The notes beneath the pieces were generated by a model. It had not been told where the DNA came from, ran no database searches, and was given only the letters and a program-made list of their open reading frames with translations. A program made the position numbers and the translations under genes. DNA of 20,149 bases from assembly GCA_034698045.1 (NCBI GenBank), contig JAQGAU010001271.1, positions 1-20,149 on the forward strand. The letters are read 5' to 3'. How positions within the stretch are numbered: position 1 is the first letter of the stretch; each line of letters begins with the position of its first letter. Shown here piece after piece: positions 10,391 through 19,876 of this stretch. The stretch is from Paramacrobiotus richtersi (Eukaryota; Tardigrada; Eutardigrada; Parachela; Macrobiotidae).

Positions 10391-11049
10391 TTAACACAAG
10401 GAATACCAGTGAACGTCGTTTAGCGCGTATAATTGCCTAACATTGACATTATTCAGGCTGACGATTGTTGTCAATATAGTACCTATATACGCTTCTCGCA
10501 GCCAGTAAAGAGTATCACGACCCAGGCGCCGATACGGAACACAAAACTCCACCATCACCCAGTTATATAGCCAAAGCCGAAGCGGCCCCTCTATTCGCTG
10601 TTCCGGTACTCCAAGCCATGTAAAGCCAAGCAAGAAAAGGCAAGCTAACCAGGAAATCAAAACTGAATAGGTCCCTACTAAAAGGTAAGCGAAGCATATG
10701 ACATTCCTAATGTTGCCAGCCAATCCTCGGCAATGTCTGGCGTTGATGGATTGCTGGAAGTACCGCTTGCGGAAACAGTTGGGACGTACTGCAGGTATTG
10801 CAGTAAAACCAGCAAGAATAGCCGAACATCACCAATGATCCCGGAATCCTCCGGTGGAACGGGTGCAGAGACGCTCAAGCATGCAGAAATGCCGATTGCG
10901 CCGATTAGCCCTAGTTGTAGGGTTGATTGCAGCTGCTCAGGGAACCCAAGTGTCCGGTATAGTGGCACCATGTTTCGGCATTTGCATCCATAAAGCATTA
11001 ATAGTAATGGACTGAAAGCATTGTAGAGACTGTAGAACAGGTACGCGAA
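10391..11049 (-). pseudogene. Second decayed copy of the unrecognised membrane protein family
   Basis: The minus strand begins FAYLFYSLYNAFSPLLLMLYG then CKCRNMV, followed by LQLGLIGAIGISACLSVS and a loop. This matches the copy at 4766-5634 helix for helix (SPLLLMLYGCKC versus APLL-LVVFYGFKC). TGA at 11052-11050 closes the frame on the 5' side, and the exon start seen in the other copy is missing. Near 10690-10700 the similarity passes from one frame (…GMSYA) to another (…FAYLLVGTYSVLISW), so there is a frameshift. The second part carries hydrophobic WLACLFLLGFTWLGV and LRLWLYNWVMVEF and stops at 10391. A sequencing error could mimic the frameshift, but the missing 5' part and the closing stop favour a pseudogene. 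Confidence 0.6.
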
Positions 11050-11679
11050 TCAATATTTACTCACGAGACAAGCATTCCTGCCGGATACACGCTTCCATTA
11101 CGATCCACTGTGCGCTGGTACGGCTTGTGTTATGTACTAGCCGCAAAAGTTGCGTTATTACCGTATTATAAACTGTACAGCACGACTATGCTATCGATCA
11201 GAAGCTGCCTCCACGGTGTGCCGGTGGCGTGCGTACACTGGTCGGTAAAGGATGATAAAGGAGGTTATACTGCATTTTCTCCAACTTCTGGTTAGTAGGC
11301 ACTACACTCAAGGTTTCGTAAGTGCCGAAGAGCCAGTGCGGTGTCTCTAACATTGGTCCTTCGATCTGCTGAGCAATTCGTTGCAACAATCAGTGGGGCA
11401 AAAAGCAATGACTGGATATCTGTCAAAATTAGTACAATAATCATACAAAGCGGTACTGACAGTCAAACATCGTTTTCACCAAAAAAGAGTAATTACTTGG
11501 AGTTAAAAGGTTTTGCCGATTATTTCTGTTAAAATCTTGATAGTAAAATTCATATTCTCTACAGAACTGCATATTGTTTTATGGATGGGTGAAACATATG
11601 GGGATCCTATACAGCTAATACAGGCAACCCATCTTATTCCTTACGCGAGTGATAGTCGTTATTAACTTTTTCGATCCTT

Positions 11680-12699
11680 TTACCCGCGACTCTTCGATTG
11701 CGCTGTTTTGTTGGAATGATGAACATCTCCTCGTTTCATGCCGAACATTCTTCCTAGGAAGATCGTGACATCCTCCCGGTAATCTCGACACATAACGAGA
11801 AAGGTGACCTATAAAACAAACCGACGATTTGACAGACATGACATTCTAGGTCATCATACTGTAAAACTTACAGGTGTACAGGAACAGCCGCTGTAGTATA
11901 ATAGCCTCAACCACAGTGTCAAAGTCGGACGCTGCGCATGGACCCCTTGGAAATACGTCAAACTAACAATATACGGGACGTAACTGGCCGTAAACAGCAC
12001 ACTGGAAACCAACAGCATCTTCGCGAGGATCATCCTCTTCCTGGCAGTTTTCACCATCTGTCCACAACCAACCCTGTTTTTTGGGAATTTATTTCGAATC
12101 TCCATCGTCATAATAACGAAGTAACAAAAGAACGTCAAGCCGATCGGCAAATACATTCCAATCGTAAACAGCATCAGAGACGCTGCATTGAATGGATTCC
12201 GATAATTACAACCGTGCCATGGCGCAGTCACAACCACAATCTTCCCAACAGTTTCGAGAAATATTGGCAGATTTGCCGCACACGGAATCATCCAGCTCAG
12301 AACCATCACCAACACAACAGTTTTCCGTTTCGTCCATGTTGCGTAACTGTGCGGGAAAACGATGGCAACCAGTCGATTAATGGCCAAAAAGCAGGATGAC
12401 CACTGTCCCGCATCGACAATCAATAACAACCCGAAGTAATAAAAATGACAACCAGTTGGTCCTAATTGTAGTTTATGATAGTACGTGGTAAACGACATGA
12501 CGGTAACGAATCCACCGCAGTTGATCGATTGAACGGCTAGCAAATGGATGATCAGTAAACGGCAGCCCCAGTGGATGGTCCGTCTGAAGAGCATGGAAAC
12601 TATCAGCAGCAGGGATAGAAAACCACCGACGAAACCTATGAGAAGATTTGCGGCAAACCATGCTGTAAGTTCTGATTGGAAAAGAGTCCACGTCGGCAT
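11680..12699 (-). CDS. Rhodopsin-like (class A) GPCR paralog with a damaged N-terminal start
   Basis: Tandem paralog of the receptor at 14455-15549, closely similar along its whole length. Exon 1 is 12699-11872 and exon 2 is 11808-11680, giving 318 aa from the first usable ATG. It keeps the C84/C164 pair, W in helix 4, P242 in helix 6, the NRL box (108-110) and the TPVTF form of NPxxY (275-279). The third intracellular loop is four residues shorter than in the paralog. The position equivalent to the paralog's start (ATG at 12741) opens only nine codons before TAA at 12714-12712. Translation must therefore begin at 12699, which has T at -3 (a weak context), dropping the N-terminal glycosylation sequons. 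The stop at 11680 is seven codons earlier than in the paralog. All helices remain, so it may be functional, but it could be an early pseudogene. Confidence 0.85.
11809..11871 (-). other. 63 bp GT-AG intron of the second receptor gene
   Basis: The donor is GTAAGT after a CCT codon, and the acceptor is TTTGTTTTATAG. The intron is phase 0, at exactly the same place in helix 7 as the 66 bp intron of the paralog. Splicing joins CSCTP to VTFLVMCRDYREDV. The two intron interiors are clearly more diverged than the flanking exons. Confidence 0.9.
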
Positions 12700-12711
12700 C
12701 AATTCACTGCT

Positions 12712-12741
12712 TTATGATACGTTGAATGTCGTGTTGTTCAT
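12712..12741 (-). other. Nine-codon upstream ORF left from the ancestral receptor start
   Basis: Reading MNNTTFNVS then TAA, this is the direct counterpart of the first residues of the intact paralog (MNNTTFNLPQ). The stop sits in frame with the receptor, 12 bp before the next in-frame ATG (12699). If the transcript still begins upstream, this acts as a short upstream ORF before the receptor start. Confidence 0.8.
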
Positions 12742-12751
12742 GGCTATTCAG

Positions 12752-12768
12752 TATCGGGCTGAATCAGA
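12752..12768 (-). promoter_or_regulatory. Conserved block upstream of the receptor start, possible 5' UTR splice acceptor
   Basis: The minus strand reads CTGATTCAGCCCGAT just upstream of the ancestral start codon. The intact paralog has CTGATTTCAGCCCGAT at about 15563-15580. The shared CTGAT followed by a pyrimidine and CAG looks like a compact branch point plus acceptor, so both genes may carry a 5' UTR intron. Recent duplication alone could also explain the identity. Confidence 0.35.
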
Positions 12769-13123
12769 TTAAAGTTTGATCATCAAACGGTTAAAGAGAT
12801 AATATTTTCTCCAGGGAAACAGTACTAGTGGAGCCTTCTCTGTCGAACAAATGTCATGTATGGGATTCTGTTTGCGATTAACTACCATGTGCACGTAGTC
12901 AGTAGCAACATATCACGACAATAAGGCTTCCTTTCTCTTGTGAAGGCTTAAGGTTTCATAATAATATGGCTTAATAAGGCTTTCCGCTGGAAGGTCTTTT
13001 CTCTCATGAACGTACATAATATGCGTACTCGTAGGCTTTAAGTTATCGACAGAATGGAAACCACAAGCCGGGCAACGTCACATACACTAGCGGATCCCGG
13101 AAACTATAATTATGGTGGAAATT

Positions 13124-13374
13124 AAAAGATCGCGTGGAATATACCAGTAACCCGGTGAACAAAATCCACAAGAGACATAATCTTTGTTGAATATCGTGAA
13201 AACTTTGCTATTTGCCTGCCTGGATACTGGATCGCTGTGGCATCAGAACAGTACTCTGACTATGGTACTGGTCACGCTTACTTAGTGTCTCATCCAATCA
13301 CACAATGCCATAAGTTAGTGCCAGTTGATGTTGTTGCTGTGTTGTCAATGGATTTTTGCGCGCAGGAGAAAGCG
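13124..13374. promoter_or_regulatory. Upstream region of the damaged receptor gene, duplicated from its paralog
   Basis: Two blocks, about 13124-13181 and 13344-13374, match blocks at 15827-15890 and 16019-16050 upstream of the intact receptor gene, in the same order and with similar spacing (220 versus 192 bp). Neither block is part of a convincing ORF. They show that the receptor duplication carried several hundred bases of 5' DNA and may contain promoter elements. Confidence 0.5.
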
Positions 13375-14454
13375 TATCACAACGATAAAAAGGCACAGAC
13401 AGAAACACGGCATACCTAACCGTCAGATTCAAGGAATCCTAATGCGATTCCAACCGACTAAAGTTCATCCCCCAGGGGATTCGTGATTATCATGTTATTC
13501 GTCTTGCTGTGTTTTGCTTGGCTTTCCTTAGAGATAATACTAAATGGAATTGAACAAAACGCCGAAAGGTAGAACTGTCATTAAAATGTTTACTCTCTGT
13601 GAGCTATTAGCATGACCGGTGAGCTTGGAAACCTGAGCTACAAAGACTGCACTGCATAACATATATATCGACCATTACATGTTACGGTTAAAAAGTACTG
13701 TACGTGGATGTCGATTTTAATGTAAGGTACGGTATAAAGAAACGTATCAAGAACAACACAAAACGAAAAGATTGAATCTTTCATCGGCGATTGTCCTTGG
13801 TATTATTAGCCATCGGCGTCGTGTGGACTTGTCTGCGATCGTAATGCACGTAATAAAAGTGCTCTTCCATTTATTCTGCTGCTGAGATTGTCTTGCTTCG
13901 TATACGTTATCGCCTAGTGTCTGTTTTCGGATTCTGTACACTATGCGGATGTCCTTTTTCTTGACGATCTCCATAGCGACTACGAATAACTGTAAATGCA
14001 TGAATTTTAGTACCATTGCTGTTTGGTTTTGTAATTTGCCAAGAACAATCTCCGACTTTAAATGTGGGGGCGCGGTACATAAGAGCGTAATGTATCTTAA
14101 GTGACTGTAGTTGTGCTTTTGTGTATACCACAATAATCAGGTGCAGCGGACTACCTTAGGCAACCTATCCAGAACGCTGGATTTCTAACAGTTTGACAGA
14201 TGTGGTCGCAAAAGTCTCCGGGCTCGAAAGCACTTTGGGGAAAAGTGTTCAGGACGTGCAGAACAATATGAGGAAAAGCGTCCGAGTGAGACTTCGCGCT
14301 ACGCAGTTTTCATTTGAAAACTTTCAGAGGGAAAAATGTACGCCGGACAAAATTTTGGCTTTGCGAACGGTTTTAGCAGTTGCGGGGGAAAGGTATACGG
14401 CGGCGGCTTTTTCCGTCGGCACCGGCGGGCACTTTTGGCGGCTATAGCCGCTCA
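13375..14454. other. Spacer between the two receptor genes, two weak ORFs
   Basis: The minus-strand frames at 14133-13747 (128 codons) and 14131-13907 overlap and neither is recognisable. A plus-strand frame at 14193-14447 (84 codons, with LESTLGKSVQDVQNNMRKSV) converges on the end of the intact receptor gene; its GC-rich end may be low-complexity DNA. None has splice or family support. Confidence 0.4.
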
Positions 14455-15549
14455 TCAACTTTCTCGATCCTTCATCCCTCGACTCTTTGATTCCGCTGTG
14501 TTGCTGGACTGTTGAATGTCCTGTCGCTTTACGCCAAACAGTCTTCCTAGGAAGATTATGACATCCTGCCGGTACTCGCGACACATAACCAGAAAGGTCA
14601 CCTGCAAAATGAAACAACTGTCTGAAAGAACGCTCGACATTCAATGTGACGATGGTCTAATCCTTACCGGTGTGCAGGAACATCCGCTGTAATACAACAG
14701 CCTCAACCACAGCACCAAGGTCGGCCGTTGAGCATGGACCCCTTGGAAATACGTCAGACTAACAATATACGGGACGTAACAGGCCGTGAATAACACACTC
14801 GACACAAACAGCATCTTAGCGATGATCATCCTCTTCCTGGCAATCTTTATCATCTGTTTTTGATTAGGTCCAGAACCAATCTTGTTCTTCTGGAATCTGT
14901 TGCGAATCTCCATTATCATGATAAGGAAGTAACACAAAAACGTCAAGCCAATCGGCAAATACATTCCAACTGTAAATAGACTGATTGACGCTGCGTTTAA
15001 TGGATTCCGGTAATTACAACCTCGCCATGGAGCACCGGTTACCACAATCTTCCCGACAGTTTCGAGAAACATGGGTAGATTTGCCGCAAAGGGGATCATC
15101 CAGCTCAGAATGATCACCAACAACACAGTGTTCCATCTCGTCCATGCTGCATATTTGTGCGGGAAAACAATGGCTACCAGTCGATTAATGGCTAAGAAGC
15201 ACGACGACCACTGTCCTGCATCGACGATCAATAATAGCCCAAAGTAATAATAACGACAACCAGTTGGTCCTAATTGCAGATCGAGATAGTACGTGGTAAA
15301 GGACATGACAGTAACGAATCCACCGCAGTTGATCGCTTGAACCGCGAGCAGATGGATGATCAGTAAACGGCAGCCCCAGTGGATTGTCCGTCTGACGAGC
15401 ATGGATGCAATTAGAAGCAAGGAAAGTAAACCGCCAATACAACCGATGGAAAGGTTTGCGACGAACCATGCTGTAAATTCTGCGGGGAACCGAATCCACG
15501 CCGGCGTTGGTTGACTGTTTTGAGGAAGATTGAACGTTGTGTTATTCAT
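14455..15549 (-). CDS. Rhodopsin-like (class A) GPCR, two exons, apparently intact
   Basis: Orphan seven-helix receptor at the plasma membrane; the ligand cannot be told from sequence. Exon 1 is 15549-14668 (294 codons) and exon 2 is 14601-14455 (48 codons plus stop), giving 342 aa. Helices lie at about 27-51, 61-84, 99-124, 141-160, 190-213, 243-266 and 280-300. Class A marks seen: the C98/C178 pair (helix 3 top and second extracellular loop), W150 in helix 4, P260 in helix 6, and a basic CREYRQDV stretch after helix 7 like helix 8. Unusual marks: the DRY box reads NRL (122-124), helix 2 lacks the sodium-site Asp, and NPxxY is replaced by TPVTF (293-297). N2 and N3 fit N-glycosylation sequons. 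The ATG has A at -3. Its tandem paralog lies about 1.8 kb away on the same strand. The family assignment is firm; the subfamily is unknown. Confidence 0.93.
14602..14667 (-). other. 66 bp GT-AG intron of the intact receptor gene
   Basis: The donor is GTAAGG after a CCG codon, and the acceptor is a pyrimidine-rich TTGTTTCATTTTGCAG. The intron is phase 0 and interrupts helix 7 immediately after the TP of the degenerate NPxxY motif. Removing it joins CSCTP to VTFLVMCREYRQ and completes helix 7 and helix 8. If it is retained, translation stops eight codons into the intron. The same position is used in the paralog, so it predates the duplication. Confidence 0.92.
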
Positions 15550-15826
15550 GATTTGTCATAAAATCGGGCTGAAATCAGAACTTAGGATATAGCGATATTT
15601 ATCTCCTGTATGAAAAAGGAATCCTGTTACCCAACAACTCCTATAAGCTAGGCTCCCGCTTTCTGTTTGCGTGGAGCAAATTATAACGGTAAGAAGTGGT
15701 TTGCCTTACTTGATTATGGATATTGCTACAAGTAGGCTTATTAATTCAATGACAGAATGGAATATGGATTTCGAACAGGATTATGTATGTGCATTGTCTG
15801 CTTATAATAACGAAGAGAATAATCAT

Positions 15827-16050
15827 TCAAAAATCACGTGGAATGGACCAATAACCTCTTGAACAAAGCACAATCCGCAAGAGACTGAATTACTAGAATG
15901 TTATGGAAACCTCGCCCTTTGCGTGCAGGGATGTCGTTTCACTGAGACAAGAATCACAGTGTTCGAATTGCACGAAGTATGAATACAACTTAAGCATTGC
16001 CGCTACAGATATTTCTTTGTCAGTGGGTTTTTGTGTGCATGGAAACCGCG
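15827..16050. promoter_or_regulatory. Upstream region of the intact receptor gene, shared with its paralog
   Basis: This is the counterpart of 13124-13374. The first block includes a CACGTGGAAT stretch and a downstream CCGCAAGAGACT run; the second is GTCAGTGGGTTTTTGTG. Between the blocks the two copies have diverged more strongly. The preceding 15550-15826 shows only a short AT-rich stretch (minus strand ATAAATATCG near 15600) that could serve as a TATA-like element. Confidence 0.45.
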
Positions 16051-16215
16051 TAAGAGCGGTTCAGATATAGCTGTGCGGGGTGCTAATCTCCCTGGTAGCT
16101 GATTGTATCTCGCAGTCTCGTGTGGCGCTTGTTTGCTGTTCCTTTACGGATATTAGGCTAATGATTTGACGCGCAGTTAATATCCAGTCGAGTCTTTCCA
16201 GAAAGCACAATGCAG

Positions 16216-16253
16216 TTTTTGTTTTTGCATTGTTTTTTGCATTGTTTTTGCAT
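16216..16253. repeat. Tandem TTTTTGCATTG repeat
   Basis: Three consecutive copies of a T-rich unit containing GCATTGTTTTT with slightly varying T-run length. Simple repeat. Confidence 0.75.
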
Positions 16254-17124
16254 CAGTGAAGAAATCTTGTTGTTGTCGGTAACGCGATAACTGAATTTCC
16301 TACGCCTAATTCGACGTGCCTAAATTGTGAAAGAGCACAGGTTACCACATGTGCTGCACCTAATGTGCGCACCTTTTCGTTCTCGCTAGTATATAATATT
16401 ATTGTTATGCTCACGCATGCTTTTAAAGAGGAATACAATCATAAATAACTTTTATTGCTGTTCAGATCTTCTCGATGCCGTATTTTGTGGGCCAAAAAAC
16501 AAAACCCCGTGGGGAAAAAAACAGAAAAAGGCCACATAAATTGATCTTTTAAAGGCATTTGTGCCACAATAAGGTACCATCACTGCTTGCTCACCCCAAA
16601 ATTGGACAAAACAAAGGCATTTTTTTGGTATTTTACAAAGGAATACTATACAATAACAATAAATATCAATAATGCTACCAAAACCCACATAATACGGAAT
16701 GCAGTGCACTGCAATGGTCCATCGAGCTTGCGAAGTAAATGACATGTACGGTTCTTTATCGTGACATAAATATCCTTTGTTCCCTTGTTTATAAACAAAG
16801 AAAAAAACGACATTTTGGGTAAACCTCAGGATAAATTGATGAGCGAATAGTTTAGTTTCCGGTGTCGGTATTTTTGATGCTGCAACTACATGTGGCACAG
16901 GAAGTACTGTGAGACTCGGTTAAAGGAGGCGTTTAAGCCCCAAGAAAAATACTAACAGTGAACTACCGGCGCTCGATAATTTGCGCTGGACTCATCCTAG
17001 TAATCTAAACCGCAAGGCAGCAACATCCAAGATTCCTGAACGGTAACACTTTCGATGTGCCACCCCATAGCGGGCATTTGTTGTATGCACCGTGCACCTA
17101 TGCGCATAAACATATCTACCTCTT
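16254..17124. other. AT-rich stretch with one long but unrecognised frame
   Basis: A minus-strand frame of 148 codons (16898-16452) is rich in F, Y, C and I and lies over A- and T-runs. It has no recognisable motif and no splice or start support. I judge it a chance frame, though it is the longest unexplained one in the window. Confidence 0.35.
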
Positions 17125-17345
17125 ATGTCGGCATTTTCCCGTCTGTCGCGGTGTGTAGTTCTTTACGTCGGCACTGCCGTAGTCTGTCACGGACGTCTAC
17201 CCCCTGTCGGACACTGTCGGCTGTGTGAGACTATGTGTACCCCTTTGTCTTGTCGGCACTGTCGTGGCCGTCGGCTATATGGGCCTATATGTACCCCTTT
17301 TCCGGCACTGCCGTGGCCGTCGGCTATGTGGGCCTATGTGTGCTC
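17125..17345. repeat. Degenerate ~55 bp tandem repeat, CGGCACTG-rich
   Basis: The last two to three units are clearest: each has CGGCACTGYCGTGGCCGTCGG, CTATRTGGGCCTAT and RTGTACCCCTTT. Earlier units (17140-17235) are more diverged, with CGGCACTGCCGTAGTCTGTC and CGGACACTGTCGGCTGTG. The GC content is far above the AT-rich DNA on either side. An 85-codon open plus-strand frame here is a by-product of the repeat. Confidence 0.75.
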
Positions 17346-18693
17346 TGTTGTGTTGTATTACCACAGTTGTAATACAGGTTGAATTATTATTATTGTATTA
17401 ATATTAGTTGTACATGTAGCAGTATTAGCAGTACGAGTGCTGTACTTTGTATTGTTAGTACTAAATATCTGTTACACAGCACAAATTTATAATTCAGTAT
17501 AGATTTATTGTGTAACCCGAAGCAAAGCACGTTAGTCCGTTAAACGTCTATTAAAAGTAAAGGGATACGTAACGTTTGCTATTATTGTTTTAGGCACAAC
17601 GTAACAAAGTCGCGCACTTTACTGCGCAGATTTGTTTGGTTGCTACGTTATCTACGTAGAACCATTTTAGACGGATATATTATTATTTCATGTTGAACGT
17701 GTTGTATTGTGTTCTATTAGTAATCAACTGGTTGTATTAACTTAGAAGTATTTAATTACTTTACGTGTTGGTGTATGGTGTTGATGTTTGTAGATCAAGC
17801 TTGCATAGTGGAGATAAAAAATTGTTTACTTCAGAAAAACTAAACTATTACTTTGCAGCATCAACAAAACTAAGCTAGAACCGCTGGCTCTCCTCTACGC
17901 CACACTAAACGAACAATTATAATTTCAAACTGAACCAAGCTAAACCACAAACTCAAACAGACATCCGAAGAACTAGCCGACACGAAATTTGGCATTATCA
18001 ATGATTCATGAATGTCAAGCGCTAACGTACTGAACAGAATATTAGGGCCGTTGATTTCGCACAAAAAAAACGACTATCCAAACAGGTCCGCTCGGCATCA
18101 TCTTGCCTTTTCCAGTAGGCCTTGTATGGCCCGGATAAGACCATGCCGAGTACACAGACCTGGCGAATGCCTCTGTCGTGAAAATGCATGTCGGTCGATA
18201 TATACTTGCAAGAGTGCAACTTAAACGCGAGTTAAAAAATAAGGTGAAATGTTTTGAACAAAAGCTAACGGTATTTATCGAAATCAAAAACTTCCAAAAA
18301 ATTCACCAGCAAATGCTTTTGCGTATAAATTGGAACAAAGTCGTCAACAGTGAAATGCCACAGCAAACCGGAAGGCATGTTGATACGTACAGTATATCGA
18401 ACAAAAACTGACATGCCACAGTAATTATAGCTTTCTTATTGCAATATGGCAGCTTTCTAGTGCCTTACTAAACGTTTAAATATTGTCGATGGTTAATCAA
18501 TTTCTTCATTCTATACTAGTAGATTTTTGCGATTCCTGGCTATTTTGATCAGCGTAGTCTGATTCTTACTTTACCAAAATAAAATCCGCAATAAAATTAG
18601 CAATGAACTATTTAGGAGTTTTCTCAGCAAATCTGTAGCAGTTGCTGTTCTCGGACCAGTACTATTTTGGATAACCATTTTCCTAGTCATATA
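17346..18693. other. AT-rich non-coding stretch
   Basis: TATTA/GTATTA-rich DNA from 17370 to 17760, then mixed DNA with only short frames. Overlapping frames on both strands at 18012-18411 show no consistent coding signal. No RNA gene was identified by eye. Confidence 0.5.
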
Positions 18694-19803
18694 CAGAGGT
18701 GCTGGGCAAGAGCGTTTGACACTGTTCCCTCCTCTCTTGCGCAGCGTTTAGACATATATTCAGCGCATTTTTAGGACACCTTTTTGTCCTCTATTTAACG
18801 CATTTCAGAGAGATTAGCTGCCTATCATCTGGTTCTGCAGAACCCTGTTTGAACAAGTAGAGGTAGGGGTCGTTTTTACTGGTCGTATAAATACTACTCC
18901 AGAAACTGCCGCATCATGTATCCAGGTACCTAGTATGCTACATTTCATACAACCCAACCATACTTTGTTAGTAAACTAAAAACAACTTCATTTTACAACG
19001 AAAGTGTAGAAAGGCAAACCGTTGAACTTCGTCTCCCATAGACTTCTATGTTAGAAAACATGAGACGGAAAGTGCCCATGGACGCGCTAGAGTAAGTTTT
19101 CCAAAACGGCTTGCCGATTTGCAGAAATAGCATGACAGAAGTATGTCACAAAAACCATCAGAACGGATACGCGATGCCTTAGCGGCCCGTAGAGAATTTT
19201 CGAATATTGGCATGAAAATCACCTCAAGCACGCGACGAAAGTTATGACAAAAAACACAGCTGGAGATCTAAGATGTAATATATCTGGAATGGCTTTGTGC
19301 ACGTTGGGGATTTGAAGTGAAAAGGACATTCTGGTTCGTCCTCTACAGTTTCATTGCAAAGACACCCATGTGCGACCTCATCGGGTCGTATGACAGAGGT
19401 CAAACTAACCACAGGTCAACTTTTACACTGTTTCTCGCGCCACCGCCCGCAGCATACGGCAGCGGCTCGGAATAAGTCTTTCTTGCTTCTGGCGGGAACG
19501 CAAAAGAAGGCTCTTCCAAACAAACATACTTTAACAAAAAAATACTCATTCTAAAATTTTAGAGGAATTATTGTACCAGTTTTGAGCGAAGAAGAGCACG
19601 GGTCGGATAAGTTTCTGAAGCCGGTGTGATTTGATTTAGAATTTGTAAAAAATTCAGGTCACCTGAGAAAACCAAACTTTATACCATGGAAGATAGCTGA
19701 ATGAGTGGGCTTCTGAAATACGTTGAAAAAGTAACTGCTCGGTTTCATGGTGGCCGCTGGGGGGAACCGAAACCGGTTGCCCAGACTTGGCCCAGCACCA
19801 CTG
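18694..19803. mobile_element. Non-autonomous Tc1/mariner-like element (about 1.1 kb)
   Basis: The left end is CAGAGGTGCTGGGCAAG and the right end, on the minus strand, is CAGTGGTGCTGGGCCAAG: near-identical terminal inverted repeats of 17-18 bases. Both ends are flanked by TA (18692-18693 and 19804-19805), the target duplication typical of the Tc1/mariner group, whose ends commonly begin CAGT. The inside has no transposase that I can see. It has a nested foldback near 19030-19066 (GTCTCCCATAGACTTCTATG … CATGAGAC). A hAT origin was considered because of the CAGNGGTG start, but the flanking 8-mers do not match. Confidence 0.65.
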
Positions 19804-19876
19804 TATAGTATCAATTTGTAAAAATCTGAAATCAGTGAAAATAACTAGTTAGCACTTCATTCTTCCGTGCTTGTAG

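Noticed and set aside
10681..10705. 25-base GT-AG intron that would join the two frames of the copy at 10391-11049
   Set aside because: Removing it leads into a frame without similarity to the family, and it is far shorter than the other introns; a frameshift explains the break better.
11938..12399. Plus-strand 153-codon frame
   Set aside because: Antisense shadow of the receptor exon; no domain, rich in N, H and Q as expected for the reverse of membrane codons.
15185..15499. Minus-strand 104-codon frame overlapping the intact receptor
   Set aside because: Out-of-frame shadow of exon 1; the paralog comparison supports the receptor frame.
16452..16898. 148-codon minus-strand frame
   Set aside because: AT-run composition, no motif, no start or splice support.
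18694..19803. hAT transposon reading of the CAGNGGTG ends
   Set aside because: The 8-base flanks (GTCATATA and TATAGTAT) do not match, while TA flanks do.
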